DNA of 64,000 nucleotides, taken from JAYSYM01 sp964543475 (GTDB lineage Bacteria; Bdellovibrionota; Bdellovibrionia; Bdellovibrionales; JAMPXM01). Under the pieces are notes generated by a model that saw nothing but the letters and a program-made list of their open reading frames with translations, was not told the origin of the DNA and did no database searches. This document shows, piece after piece, positions 33,557-42,989 of this stretch. The translations under genes and the position numbers were made by a program. Numbering within the stretch: the first letter of the stretch is position 1; every line of letters starts with the position of its first letter. Location of the stretch: the NCBI GenBank assembly GCA_964543475.1, contig CAZIYJ010000009.1, positions 55,798 through 119,797 on the forward strand, given 5' to 3'.

Positions 33557-34166
33557 ATAGCTTCTCAGCACAGCCGACTCGCTTATTTATAAACTCGCGT
33601 TGCTCAAGCTCACGCATCAAGTATGAAGCCACATCTCCGCAAGCAACTGAGTTCTTACCTTGAGGCATATAGTCGACTCGTAAGTCTGCGTTACCGGTAG
33701 CTTCAGAATTTTTTAAGTCAGGAGTACAGAAGAGAGTCCACATGAGTGAGGATTGTTGAAGGATCCTCCACGCATAAAGATGTTGCGCAGACGACTCTAA
33801 AAACATGGATGGGTAATCGGGTCGATCACGACGCAGAAGTTTGTCGTCGAGCTGTAGAATTCCACCACCTGCTATTCCGATAAAACGATTTATCTTAGCT
33901 GCCTCGGCAGCAAGGACGAGTCGCTCAGTTCCGTGAGCTACAGTTTTACTGTTGAGTGCCGACACAATCGCATCTTGGCCATGAAGCACGTCAGACAAAT
34001 TCTCGACCTCAAATAAATCGCCGGCAACAATGCTCAATCGAGGGAGAAGATCAACGCGCTCGATAGGCTCACGAACTAGTGCTGTCACAGTGTGACCACC
34101 CTCCAGAGCAGCTTTTAAAATCCATTTACCAGTTCGACCAGTTGCGCCGACTAAAAATATTTTCAT
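33555..34166 (-). CDS. NAD(P)-binding atypical SDR (NmrA-like)
   Basis: This 203-residue Rossmann protein begins MKIFLVGATGRTGKWILKAAL with the GATGxxG dinucleotide motif of atypical short-chain dehydrogenases, then VREPIER, IVAGDLFEVENL and VSALNS. It lacks a clear YxxxK catalytic pair, so it may sense NAD(P)H or act as an epimerase-like reductase, as in the NAD(P)H-binding family. It is convergent with the HxlR gene and monocistronic as far as can be seen. Confidence 0.85.
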   Translation of the reverse strand: MKIFLVGATGRTGKWILKAALEGGHTVTALVREPIERVDLLPRLSIVAGDLFEVENLSDVLHGQDAIVSALNSKTVAHGTERLVLAAEAAKINRFIGIAGGGILQLDDKLLRRDRPDYPSMFLESSAQHLYAWRILQQSSLMWTLFCTPDLKNSEATGNADLRVDYMPQGKNSVACGDVASYLMRELEQREFINKRVGCAEKL

Positions 34167-34334
34167 TTTGAAAGTCTATCGTGAATAGGCTGTTTTCTTC
34201 TAGAAATACCCACCAAAGCTATGGCCAGTTTATCGAGGAGGGGCCAGGAAGGTGGGCTAGCGCGATGCGAGTTGAATTCGAGCGCATGCTTTGACTAATA
34301 TCAGAGCTACAAATTCATCAACAAGGAACGTAAT

Positions 34335-35021
34335 TTGAACTTTAAAAATATTCTCTTATTGGCCACAGTTTCAATTTCTCTAGCGGGCTGCAACGGCACA
34401 GGCGATAAACAAATCGAAGCTTGGGTAGAGAAAAATCCTGAGAAAATTATTGCTGCACTTACCAACTATCAGCGTGCTCAGCAGGAGGCTAATCAGCCAA
34501 AGCCTGAATCAGTAAAAGAACATGCGGATGGATTGTTTAACAATGCCGGAAGTCCAAAGGTCGGCAGCGGCACAATCAAAATTGCTTACTTCTTTGATTT
34601 CAACTGTGGGCATTGCGCTCGCCAGAGCGAAACAATTAAGGCAGTTCTTGAGAAGAATAAAGACGTCGAAGTGGCTTACAAAAACTTGCCTGTGCTCGGA
34701 CCTTCTTCAGAGGCAGCAGCACGCGGAGCGATCGCGGCACATCAGCAAAAAAAGTTTAAAGAATTCTACGAAGAGACTTATAAAACTCGCGAGAAGACAC
34801 CTGAGTCACTTAAAGCAATTGCAAAAAAAATCGGACTCGATGTCACTCAGTGGGAAAAAGATCTTAATGGAGAAGCTGTATCAAGCGAAATTGCACACGT
34901 TCGCGATTTGGCTTCGAAGATGAAGATCAACGGAACTCCGTTTTTAGCCATTGCACCTGACAAAGTTTTCCCTGGGCGAGTTGATCAGCTCATGGAAATC
35001 GTTGAATCAATGAAAAAGTAA
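34335..35021 (+). CDS. DsbA-like thiol oxidoreductase lipoprotein
   Basis: This 228-residue protein has a TTG start at 34335 with AAGGAACG upstream. The signal peptide ends LAGC (lipobox), followed by an N-terminal helical region and a thioredoxin fold whose active site is FDFNCGHCARQSE. NGTPFLAIA supplies the cis-Pro loop. The CGHC type is typical of Com1/BdbD-like DsbA proteins that introduce disulfides into exported proteins. It could serve the many Cys-rich exported proteins in this window. It is followed with no gap by the FemAB-like gene. Confidence 0.9.
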   Translation: MNFKNILLLATVSISLAGCNGTGDKQIEAWVEKNPEKIIAALTNYQRAQQEANQPKPESVKEHADGLFNNAGSPKVGSGTIKIAYFFDFNCGHCARQSETIKAVLEKNKDVEVAYKNLPVLGPSSEAAARGAIAAHQQKKFKEFYEETYKTREKTPESLKAIAKKIGLDVTQWEKDLNGEAVSSEIAHVRDLASKMKINGTPFLAIAPDKVFPGRVDQLMEIVESMKK

Positions 35022-35957
35022 GTGATGGAATTTGATTGGTCTGAGCAGTCGGTTGAGGCGTGGCGCGAACATTTAGCAAATGCTCCGAGCAATTTTTTGC
35101 AGTCTTGGACTTACGCCAAAGCTGTGCGCAAACTTGATTACCGTCTTACCCGAATTGCGAAGATTGTTAAAGACGGAAAAGCCATTGGAGTCATGGCCTT
35201 ACAAGAAGTCAAAATCGGACCTGTAAGTATCGTCGCACTTTACCGCGGGCCACTGTGGTTCGAACCGAATCCTCCTCCGAGTTTATTGGCTGAATTTGCA
35301 AAAACATTTGCTAAAACTTTTCCGAAACGACTTCTTGGTCGTCGACGTTGGATGCCCGAATGGTCGAATGACGAAGAGGCCGCCGCCATTCTTGCTGAAG
35401 CTGGGTTTCGAAAAAAAGAAGCCAAAGAATATAGAACTGTCATCCTTGATCTGACAAAGCCAACGGAAGAACTTCGAAAACAACTTAAACAAAAGTGGCG
35501 AAGTGCGCTGAATAAAGCTGAACGCTCTGACTTGTCTGTGCGCGAGGACTGGCGCGGTGCCACGGCTTCGCTTTTCATTACCAACTATCTGTTACACAAA
35601 GGAATGAAGGGCTATCGAGGACCCAGCGAGAAATTTTTGCGTGAAGAACTCCACGCTGCCTTTCCTCTCGGAGACGCAGTTATATTTTGGGCTAGCAAAA
35701 ATAAAATTCCGCCTGCAGCCGTTCTAGTTTTCTTACACGGCCAAGGCGCTACCTATCACGCCGGCTGGACAACCATCGAAGGACGAACTCTCAACTGCCA
35801 CAATCTTTTACTGTGGCGGGCCGTCGAAGTACTCAAAGAAAAAAATGTTCGGCACTTTGATCTTGGATGGATTGATGAACGCGTTGGCGAAGGGCTTACT
35901 AGTTTCAAACGAGGCATGGGCGGTCAAGAACTCGATCTTTTAGGTGTCTGGGGCTAA
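35022..35957 (+). CDS. FemAB/GNAT-fold aminoacyl- or acyltransferase
   Basis: This protein of about 311 residues starts at GTG 35022 (or ATG 35025), directly after the DsbA-like stop. Its two GNAT-like halves carry FemAB family wording: NFLQSWTYAKAVRKLDY, KQKWRSALNKAERSDLSV, a substrate loop KGMKGYRGPS, and C-terminal GATYHAGWTT, LLLWRAVEVLKEK and FDLGWID. Fem proteins attach amino acids to lipid II side chains from aminoacyl-tRNA; relatives act in polysaccharide modification. It overlaps the convergent frmB stop by 4 nt. Confidence 0.87.
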   Translation: MMEFDWSEQSVEAWREHLANAPSNFLQSWTYAKAVRKLDYRLTRIAKIVKDGKAIGVMALQEVKIGPVSIVALYRGPLWFEPNPPPSLLAEFAKTFAKTFPKRLLGRRRWMPEWSNDEEAAAILAEAGFRKKEAKEYRTVILDLTKPTEELRKQLKQKWRSALNKAERSDLSVREDWRGATASLFITNYLLHKGMKGYRGPSEKFLREELHAAFPLGDAVIFWASKNKIPPAAVLVFLHGQGATYHAGWTTIEGRTLNCHNLLLWRAVEVLKEKNVRHFDLGWIDERVGEGLTSFKRGMGGQELDLLGVWG

Positions 35958-36790
35958 TGTCCCAAAGCGCGAGCGTGGAAAACCACATGCGATTCAATAA
36001 AAGTAGAAATAAAATAGTAGCTGTGATCGTAATCAGCGCGGAAGTTGAGTTGCAATGGTTGCCCCGCTGCCAAGCATTCGCTTTCAAGATCATGAGGCAG
36101 AAGCTGCTTTTCTAAGAACTCATCTTTTGTCCCTTGATCGATGAGAATTGAATTCGGATGACGGTTGCCACTTTTGATCAGCTCTGTAGCGTCGTGGTTT
36201 TTCCAATCAACTTTATTCTCACCCAAATATCCCGTGAATGCTTTCATTCCCCATGCACAAACTGAAGGGTGCGCAATTGGCGAGAACGCCGAGACAGATC
36301 GAAATTTATTTGGCTCACGTAGAGCAAGGACAAGGGCGCCATGTCCACCCATCGAGTGACCCATAATCGAAATCTTATCTTTCGAAATTGAAAATTCATT
36401 TTGCAAGAGCTGATGAAGCTCGTTCGCCACGTAGCTAAACATGCGATAATGATCTTTGTAGCCAGCTGTTGTGGCGTCGACGTAGAAGCCAGCACCTCGA
36501 CCGAAATCATAAGACTCTGTCTCGTTCGGCAAATTCAAGCCGCGTGGAGAAGTGTCCGGACAGATCACCATCAAGTTGTTCTGTGCAAAGTACTTTTGGG
36601 CACCCGCCTTAGTAATGAAGTTTTCTTCTGTGCAAGTGAGGCCTGACAGCCAAATCACACACCCTCGAACATTTCCGTCAGGGATGAAGGTTGAAAACTT
36701 CATTTTGGTTTTCGTCTCAATTGAGTCGTGCTCCCAAAACTGGGTGAGACCTTCAAATGTTTTATGCGTTTTTAATGACTGCAATTTCAT
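35954..36790 (-). CDS. frmB: S-formylglutathione hydrolase
   Basis: This 278-residue alpha/beta hydrolase started at MKLQSLKTHKTFEG has GHSMGGHGALVLAL with the nucleophilic Ser, the family segment WLSGLTCTEENFITKAGAQ, and catalytic Asp/His in the C-terminal part (DQGTKDEFLE, DYDHSYYFIS). A longer frame to 36931 only shadows frmA. It hydrolyses S-formylglutathione to formate and glutathione, the second step of glutathione-dependent formaldehyde oxidation. It begins 8 nt after the frmA stop. Confidence 0.95.
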   Translation of the reverse strand: MKLQSLKTHKTFEGLTQFWEHDSIETKTKMKFSTFIPDGNVRGCVIWLSGLTCTEENFITKAGAQKYFAQNNLMVICPDTSPRGLNLPNETESYDFGRGAGFYVDATTAGYKDHYRMFSYVANELHQLLQNEFSISKDKISIMGHSMGGHGALVLALREPNKFRSVSAFSPIAHPSVCAWGMKAFTGYLGENKVDWKNHDATELIKSGNRHPNSILIDQGTKDEFLEKQLLPHDLESECLAAGQPLQLNFRADYDHSYYFISTFIESHVVFHARALGH

Positions 36791-36797
36791 TCTCACC

Positions 36798-37907
36798 TCA
36801 CATTCTAATGACGGTACGAATGCTTTTGCCTTCGTGCATATAATCAAATGCCTTGTTGATGTCGTCGAGTGGCATCTCGAAAGTGACCATTTCGTCGATT
36901 TTGATTTTACCTGACATGTATTGGTCAACATACGAGGGAAGTTCTGTTCGACCTTTAACTCCCCCGAATGCAGAGCCTTTCCAAACTCGACCCGTTACTA
37001 ATTGAAATGGACGGGTCGAAATTTCTTGGCCCGCGCCCGCAACACCGATGATGATTGATTGTCCCCATCCGCGGTGCGCACATTCAAGTGCTGCACGCAT
37101 GAGAGCGACACTCCCGACACACTCAAAAGAGTAATCAACGCCCCACTCTGTCATTTCGACAATGACTTGTTGAATCGGTTTATCGAAATTTTTTGGATTT
37201 ATAAAATCAGTTGCACCGAATTTTTTTGCCATCTCCGCTTTCGAATCATTGATATCGATTCCGATAATTCGCGAAGCTCCAGCCATCTTTGCACCCTGGA
37301 TAACGGAGAGACCGATACCACCTAAACCAAAGACAGCCACTGTCGAACCTTTTTCAACTTTTGCAGTGTTGATCACTGCACCTATGCCCGTCGTAACACC
37401 GCAACCGAGTAAACATATTTTTTCGAGAGGAGCTTCGGGATTCACTTTCGCTAGAGCAATTTCAGGAAGGACTGTGTATTCCGCAAACGTTGAACAGCCC
37501 ATGTAGTGATAGATGGGTTTTCCATCTTTAGAGAAGCGACTTGTTCCATCAGGCATTACACCTTTGCCTTGGGTCGCACGAATTCGAACGCAAAGGTTAG
37601 TTTTTCCTGATAGACAAAATTTGCACTCGCGACATTCAGGCGTATAAAGCGGAATGACATGATCGCCCTTTTTTAAAGTCGTAACTCCGGCACCCACTTC
37701 TTCTACGATTCCCCCACCTTCGTGACCGAGAATAACCGGAAATAAACCTTCAGAGTCTTGGCCCGAGAGAGTAAAAGCATCGGTGTGACAAACACCTGTG
37801 GCAACAATTCGCACTAAGACTTCGCCGGCTTTAGGGCCTTCGAGGTCAACAGTCTCAATTGAGAGAGGTTCGTTGGGCTTCCACGCGACTGCAGCTCTGA
37901 CTTTCAT
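36798..37907 (-). CDS. frmA: S-(hydroxymethyl)glutathione dehydrogenase (class III ADH)
   Basis: This 369-residue zinc dehydrogenase of class III length has catalytic zinc ligands in TGVCHTDAFTLSG and GHEGGGIVEEVG, a four-Cys structural zinc site (YTPECRECKFCLSGKTNLC) and GLGGIGLSVIQGAK for NAD binding. It oxidises the formaldehyde-glutathione adduct to S-formylglutathione. The first residues RAAVAWKPNEPLSIE are family-typical, confirming the start. It is co-transcribed with frmB. No frmR repressor gene lies next to it. Confidence 0.96.
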   Translation of the reverse strand: MKVRAAVAWKPNEPLSIETVDLEGPKAGEVLVRIVATGVCHTDAFTLSGQDSEGLFPVILGHEGGGIVEEVGAGVTTLKKGDHVIPLYTPECRECKFCLSGKTNLCVRIRATQGKGVMPDGTSRFSKDGKPIYHYMGCSTFAEYTVLPEIALAKVNPEAPLEKICLLGCGVTTGIGAVINTAKVEKGSTVAVFGLGGIGLSVIQGAKMAGASRIIGIDINDSKAEMAKKFGATDFINPKNFDKPIQQVIVEMTEWGVDYSFECVGSVALMRAALECAHRGWGQSIIIGVAGAGQEISTRPFQLVTGRVWKGSAFGGVKGRTELPSYVDQYMSGKIKIDEMVTFEMPLDDINKAFDYMHEGKSIRTVIRM

Positions 37908-38007
37908 AACGGATCCTATTCGACAGGTTATTTTTTTCGAAACTCTGATTAGTGGCTAGACTGCCGACTAACATCGATAATATCAATAACATCGTTGAAG
38001 AGGGCTT

Positions 38008-38541
38008 ATGAATAAACTTTTTAATGTTTTTGTTTCTAGCTTAGTGCTTGCTGGGTGCTCAAGTTTTTCGAAGGAAGCTGGTGAAAAGATGACAGTTGAT
38101 TCGGTCGACATTCCAAAGTTTATGGGTAAATGGTATGTGCTTGGCGGCCGCTTTACTGCATTTGAAAAAGACGTTCATAACGGAACTGAATCGTACAATT
38201 GGAACGAAGAGAAAAAGCGAATCGACATCGACTTTCGATATAGTAAAGGGAGCTTCGATGGAAAGGTAAAATCGATCCCGCAAAAAGGATGGATTTACAA
38301 TGCAAAAACAAATGCGCATTGGAAAGTTCAACCTCTTTGGCCGCTAAAGCTAAGCTATCTCATTATTGGATTAGCTCCGGATTATTCGTGGACTGCCATT
38401 GGTGTTCCGAATCAGAAATATTTATGGATAATGGCGCGAAGTCCTGAAAATGCTGAACAAAAAATTGCAGCCGCAAAAGCGAGACTTAAGGAAATTGGCT
38501 ATGATGGAACGATTGAAGCAACGGTGCCTCACCGCAAATAG
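38008..38541 (+). CDS. blc: Bacterial lipocalin lipoprotein
   Basis: This 177-residue protein has a signal peptide with lipobox LAGC and the lipocalin signature FMGKWYVLGGRFTAFEKDVHNG, then ESYNWNEEKKRIDIDFRY, WPLKLSYLIIGLAPDYSWTAIG and YLWIMARSPE, the order of Blc-type outer-membrane lipocalins. These bind lysophospholipids or fatty acids and help membrane maintenance under stress. GAGGGC precedes the ATG. Two direct TAACATCG copies 18 nt apart lie upstream, significance unknown. Confidence 0.93.
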   Translation: MNKLFNVFVSSLVLAGCSSFSKEAGEKMTVDSVDIPKFMGKWYVLGGRFTAFEKDVHNGTESYNWNEEKKRIDIDFRYSKGSFDGKVKSIPQKGWIYNAKTNAHWKVQPLWPLKLSYLIIGLAPDYSWTAIGVPNQKYLWIMARSPENAEQKIAAAKARLKEIGYDGTIEATVPHRK

Positions 38542-38627
38542 GCGCAAGACTCATAGTTTATAGCCTAAATTCCCTAGGTAAAATGTAGAATCGTGAGACT
38601 CCACCAGAATTTCGATTGAACATTTTC

Positions 38628-39167
38628 ATGGAGTCCATTTACAAGTCTTCAATGGAAATTCAAATATCTCCTTTAAACGATGATAAATTAGAATATTTAC
38701 TTAAGTGGTACCATGCAGCCATACTAGAGCTACTAAGCATAAATGGGCCGGGAATGAGAATCGCTTCGATGGCTGCGGATCTCGATATCTCTGAAGCGCA
38801 AGTCGAAGAGGGCCTTAAGTGTCTATTGGGTCTGGGAATTATTAGTAAGACTGCAGCTGGCTTCTCTCGTAACGACAAAATAATTTCAGCGGAGCGATCG
38901 ACACCGAGCGCGATCATCAAAAACTATCACCACCAGATTCTCGATAAAACTAACGAAGCCATCGACCACGTGCCGATTGAAAAGCGTAAAAACTTGAGCG
39001 CAATATTTTCTTTCGATTCCTCGCGAGCAGAAGAAGCTCGCAATTGGATCGCCGCTCGACACTTTGAATTTCTGAGCGAATTCGGAAACTCAAGTTCTGC
39101 TGACCGAGTCTATGCAGTGAGCACGCACCTTGTTCCCATCGACAAAGGATCAAGATATGACAATTAG
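38628..39167 (+). CDS. Short TIGR02147 (DUF4423)-like regulator
   Basis: Started at ATG 38628 the protein has about 179 residues; a TTG four codons earlier is possible. LEYLLKWYHAAILELL, MAADLDISEAQVEEGLKCL, LGIISKTAAGFSRNDKII, and a C-terminal part (YHHQILDKTNEAI, SAIFSFDSSRAEEARN, YAVSTHLVPI) match the TIGR02147 family. That family is greatly expanded in Bdellovibrio and Fibrobacter, where it is usually about 260-280 residues. Roughly the first 80 residues of the usual family are absent. The winged-helix-like middle suggests DNA binding. It overlaps the following secreted-protein gene by 11 nt, the normal family pairing. Confidence 0.75.
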   Translation: MESIYKSSMEIQISPLNDDKLEYLLKWYHAAILELLSINGPGMRIASMAADLDISEAQVEEGLKCLLGLGIISKTAAGFSRNDKIISAERSTPSAIIKNYHHQILDKTNEAIDHVPIEKRKNLSAIFSFDSSRAEEARNWIAARHFEFLSEFGNSSSADRVYAVSTHLVPIDKGSRYDN

Positions 39168-39849
39168 ATTTGTTTGCGCGCTAATTTTTGTATCGACGCT
39201 TTCATCGGTCGCTTACCCCGAGGGCGGTACTTCAGGAGGAGACGGCGGCCATGGTGTTCTTTGCGATCGCAAACTCAGTGCACCCAATCGCTTCAGTTTA
39301 GAACTCTTAGATCTTTATGAAGCACGCAGGCTTTACCCTCGAGACTTTTCGCCAGTTGAGCCTATACTTGGACCGGCCCGCGGCGGTGATTTAGAATACA
39401 TCAAAATGCGACGATATCTTTCGAATGCCTTAGAGGTTTTAGAAGGCGAACTCGGACGAACTCACGAGGTCGTTCAACGGCTTCGAACCAGCAAGGACGC
39501 ATTTGAAAGTCGCTACGAAATCAGTCGGTCCAATGATCATTTGCCGTTTCTCACCGACCTCGGTGCCAATTGTAATATTATTCAACTTGCTCTTAGTGTT
39601 AGTTACGAGACTGTTATTGCCGACCGTTTCTATACCCTAGCCCTTCCCGATTTAGACTTAGCGGCCCTTCATGTTCACGAAAGACTTCACGGGTATTTTA
39701 GAAGCTCTTCTGGTACTCACGCGGTCCGACAACTTGTTACATACACCTTCGCAAGCAAACAGTTCCGCAATCGGAATCGACGCTTGTTTCATAAACTCGT
39801 TCGAACCCGCTCTGTTTTAGACAGGCCCTTCATTAGCGAACAAGATTGA
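39157..39849 (+). CDS. Secreted HExxH protein paired with TIGR02147 gene
   Basis: Start ATG 39157 (MTIRFVCALIFVSTLSSVAY) gives a signal peptide, followed by a Gly-rich GGTSGGDGGHGVLCD seen in Bdellovibrio exported proteins. The body is helical and Arg-rich. LAALHVHERLHGYF contains HExxH (HERLH), suggesting a metallopeptidase, though the third ligand is not clear. Two Cys (GVLCD and GANCNI) may pair. It overlaps the upstream regulator by 11 nt, so they should be translated together. Its end meets the convergent lipoprotein gene with one nt between. Confidence 0.75.
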   Translation: MTIRFVCALIFVSTLSSVAYPEGGTSGGDGGHGVLCDRKLSAPNRFSLELLDLYEARRLYPRDFSPVEPILGPARGGDLEYIKMRRYLSNALEVLEGELGRTHEVVQRLRTSKDAFESRYEISRSNDHLPFLTDLGANCNIIQLALSVSYETVIADRFYTLALPDLDLAALHVHERLHGYFRSSSGTHAVRQLVTYTFASKQFRNRNRRLFHKLVRTRSVLDRPFISEQD

Positions 39850-39850
39850 A

Positions 39851-40720
39851 CTAAAGTTGTCGAACGATCACGGTGACGCCGCCACGATCATCGCGTGTTA
39901 CACCGATGATCAGTGGTTGCCGACCTCCGGGCGCAGGTCCAAGCGGATCAAACTTTGTCGTCGCGGTGTTGACGGTTCTAAAGTACTCAAGCTCGCCATC
40001 AGTAATGAACCAAGTAGTCAGCAGCTCTTCGGTCGCAACTTGAAGAGAGTTGTCTGATTTTTTAGTGTCATAGGTTTCGACTGAAGAACCGGGATAACTC
40101 ACCGACAATGCTACTTCGCCAGCCGGAAAAGCTGCAACCGAGGCACCATCCGCCAGCAAGTCAGTAGTCTGCGGATTTAAGTTCTTAGTCGTCTTGGTGT
40201 TCTCTGATACAACAATTCGTTTAAACGAACTTACAGTTTCTCCGTTTGCGGCTGTGAGAGTGTATGTGACGAGATAATTAACTCCGTTATACTGCGCCTG
40301 CGCAGATCGTCCGGTGATAATCGTAGCCGGTATTGCAACCACAAATGAAGTCGTGCTACCGGTGCGACTTGTAACTGGCGCTGCCGCAACTCCCGCTCCA
40401 ACATTCACAGCACCCGGAACCCCAGTGCAAGATGGTTCTGCACCGACTTGAATTCCAGGATCAACACATGCAACAGCTTCATAGGTGAGCGCCTGAACTC
40501 CGCCGTAATAGTCGCTAATGTAGGGCGTGATCGTCATGTTATCGCCAGGAGACGCTTCGGCGAGGCCCCCTGCCGCTCCTGCTTGCAATGCCAAAACGCG
40601 AAGCTCTTTTAGTTCAACGTATTTTGGTAAGTCATCATCAGAACAGCCGGTCAGAAAAACGGCCAGAGAACCAGCCAGAGAAACAAATCCGAGAAAGAGA
40701 ACTCGATTTATAATCTTCAT
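39851..40720 (-). CDS. Lipoprotein of TonB-receptor operon
   Basis: This 289-residue protein has a signal peptide and lipobox LTGC. The mature part is Thr/Val/Gly-rich and beta-predicted, with two Cys pairs near residues 80-100 (AVACVDPG, PSCTGVPG). It starts 1 nt after the stop of the TonB-dependent receptor and is last in the five-gene operon. By analogy with SusD-like or surface receptor lipoproteins it may bind the receptor substrate, but sequence likeness to those families was not seen. Confidence 0.8.
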   Translation of the reverse strand: MKIINRVLFLGFVSLAGSLAVFLTGCSDDDLPKYVELKELRVLALQAGAAGGLAEASPGDNMTITPYISDYYGGVQALTYEAVACVDPGIQVGAEPSCTGVPGAVNVGAGVAAAPVTSRTGSTTSFVVAIPATIITGRSAQAQYNGVNYLVTYTLTAANGETVSSFKRIVVSENTKTTKNLNPQTTDLLADGASVAAFPAGEVALSVSYPGSSVETYDTKKSDNSLQVATEELLTTWFITDGELEYFRTVNTATTKFDPLGPAPGGRQPLIIGVTRDDRGGVTVIVRQL

Positions 40721-40721
40721 A

Positions 40722-42989
40722 TTAAAACTCCCCTCGAATTCCGAAAGTTGGAAGAACTGGCAATCCCATAACGTCTTGGCGTCGAGAATAATTGTACGAG
40801 TATCGAATGCCTTCAGAGTTTTTTTGATTCGATACGTTTTGAATGTCGAGATAGGCGTTCAAGATCCATGTGTCATACACCCAAGTTTTGTCGACCCGCA
40901 GATCAAGCTGAAAAAATGGCGAAAGGCGTTCTGAAAAATAGGCACCTCGCACCGGAATATAAACATCGTTATCGGCATCAAAACTTCCGCCAATCACAGG
41001 TGTGATCGGATTTCCTGTCACATACCTCGCGCGCGCCGAGTATCGCCAATTGTTTTTTGCCTCGTACGCTCCCACCACGTTGATGTTGTGGGTCTGATCA
41101 TACTCAAACAAAAATTCATCTTGTCCCGGCTCTTCACGATAGCTGCGAGAGAGCGTGTAAGAAAGCCAGCCCGACCATGGCTTTGCATCATAGCGAACGA
41201 GAAACTCTGCACCAAACGAGCGACCCTGCCCGTCGTTATCAAATCTTTCAAACTCAGTGACGCCATTTCTCACAACAGTCTCTGTTGAGTCGACGACGAG
41301 GCGATCAAAGTGTCGATAAAATAAATTTGTCTGAAGTGTGAAACCATTTGAGGAGCCACGTCTAAAATCTTTTTCTCCGCCTACTGTTAAGTGAATCGCG
41401 TAGGGCGATTTTACATCTGGGTTTCCGAAACCCTCTGCTGTTTCTTGAGGTTCGGGAGGTTGATGGTAAAGACCAGCAGCAGCTCTGTAAAAGAGTGACG
41501 GCTCTTGATCATACCGAATAGCAAACCGCGGCTGTGGAAGAACCTCTTCAGTTGTTTGAAAATAATCGACGCGTACTGAAGGCATCATCGTCCAACGTGA
41601 TCCTTCAGCCCGATAGCTATTTCTCCAGTACGGGCCTAGCACAATTTCGTCCTGAGAAACATTCAACTCAACTGTTTCTCCCGAAGAAATTGGATTCTGA
41701 ACACCACCCCCATTTGTCGCCGCAGGTAAACGCAAACCCACATCAGCTTGAGTGAAACGAGAGTCGAGGCCAAGATAACTGGTCCAAGTCGGCTTAAGTT
41801 TTTTCTCCCACTCCAGCCGCTGTGTTACGACTTTCGTTTCGAGATTAAAATAATTCTCGCCAGCATCAAATTTCACTTTGTCACTTCCAACCGCAAGCGA
41901 TGCACGAATTGCTTCATCGCTACCTAGTCTTCGCTCCCACTGCGGAATGATGCGAAAGAAATCAGTCGTGTTCGAGAAACTGCCGCGTAAGCTCGGATCC
42001 TCACGAAGTGGTTCTTTCAAGATAAACGAAAGCTCATCATGAGAAAGAATTGATACCAATCGAAACTCATCGCGATCCGAGAGTTTGTATTTATAGATCC
42101 CCGTAAGATCAGCAAACGATGGAGCTACAGTTAAATCAAAACCAGGTTCATCTTTTAGAACTTCAGCCAAGACAAGTCCGAGATAGCTGTATCGACCAGT
42201 CACTAAAAAGGAGCTTTTATCATTGATTGGACCCTCGATGAGAGCGCCTGACTTAGTTGTATCAATAAATGCGAAACCTTTGATGCGATCGGTTGCTGGA
42301 TCTCGTGTGTTAAGCCCAATCAATCCACCGATTGCACGGCCGTACTCTGGTCCGTAGCCCGCCGAAAGGTAATCGACCTGTTCAATAGCTTCCGGAGTAA
42401 TCACGGATGTCAGACCACCAAAGTGGAAAATGAGAGGAACCTCATGGCTATCGAGGAGATAGCTTGTATCTTGCGGTGCCGAACCTTGAATTATGACCTG
42501 TGACGAGAATCCCTGAACACGTGCGACACCCGGCAAGTTCTGAACCGCTTTTACAGGATCACCGTTTGCACCAGGAACATTTAAGAACTGCTCAGCCTTC
42601 ATCGATCTCGTTGTGTCATCTCTCTTCTTTGCCCGATCACGAACAGTCATCTCGAAAACTTGATAATTCGATCGCTCAAGTAAAATCTTTTTCTGAGTCG
42701 TACGACCCACAGCGACCGATTCCGAATTCTCATATTTTAAATAATTGGCGAGATTGACGACAAACTGAATTTCTCCAACCGGAACTTCTTGAAAAACAAA
42801 TCGTCCTTTTGCATCAGTCGTCGCTTTTAACTTATGCGGCAAAATAAAAACATTCACATCCGAAAGTGCACGTTTGGTTCCGCGTTCGATGACACTTCCT
42901 TCGACTACAACAGTCGCCGATGTTTCTTTCTCTGTGATAGGCTCTTGAGCCTGCAAAGCAAAAGCGAATAGCAAAGATAGAATCATCAC
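40722..42989 (-). CDS. TonB-dependent outer-membrane receptor
   Basis: This 755-residue protein has a signal peptide, an N-terminal CarboxypepD_reg-like beta-sandwich (about 27-105: VVVEGSVIERGTKRALSDVNV, TDAKGRFVFQEVP), a plug domain (VKAVQNLPGVARVQGFSSQV, VIIQGSAPQDTSYLLD) and a 22-strand barrel with TonB-receptor strand wording to the C-terminal GIRGEF. The receptor imports an unknown ligand powered by TonB. No metal or siderophore signature was seen. It overlaps the tonB-like stop by 4 nt and its lipoprotein follows. Confidence 0.92.
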   Translation of the reverse strand: MMILSLLFAFALQAQEPITEKETSATVVVEGSVIERGTKRALSDVNVFILPHKLKATTDAKGRFVFQEVPVGEIQFVVNLANYLKYENSESVAVGRTTQKKILLERSNYQVFEMTVRDRAKKRDDTTRSMKAEQFLNVPGANGDPVKAVQNLPGVARVQGFSSQVIIQGSAPQDTSYLLDSHEVPLIFHFGGLTSVITPEAIEQVDYLSAGYGPEYGRAIGGLIGLNTRDPATDRIKGFAFIDTTKSGALIEGPINDKSSFLVTGRYSYLGLVLAEVLKDEPGFDLTVAPSFADLTGIYKYKLSDRDEFRLVSILSHDELSFILKEPLREDPSLRGSFSNTTDFFRIIPQWERRLGSDEAIRASLAVGSDKVKFDAGENYFNLETKVVTQRLEWEKKLKPTWTSYLGLDSRFTQADVGLRLPAATNGGGVQNPISSGETVELNVSQDEIVLGPYWRNSYRAEGSRWTMMPSVRVDYFQTTEEVLPQPRFAIRYDQEPSLFYRAAAGLYHQPPEPQETAEGFGNPDVKSPYAIHLTVGGEKDFRRGSSNGFTLQTNLFYRHFDRLVVDSTETVVRNGVTEFERFDNDGQGRSFGAEFLVRYDAKPWSGWLSYTLSRSYREEPGQDEFLFEYDQTHNINVVGAYEAKNNWRYSARARYVTGNPITPVIGGSFDADNDVYIPVRGAYFSERLSPFFQLDLRVDKTWVYDTWILNAYLDIQNVSNQKNSEGIRYSYNYSRRQDVMGLPVLPTFGIRGEF

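Noticed and set aside
37969..37994. Two TAACATCG direct repeats 18 nt apart before the lipocalin gene
   Set aside because: Eight bases in an AT-rich spacer can recur by chance and no partner site was found near frmA.
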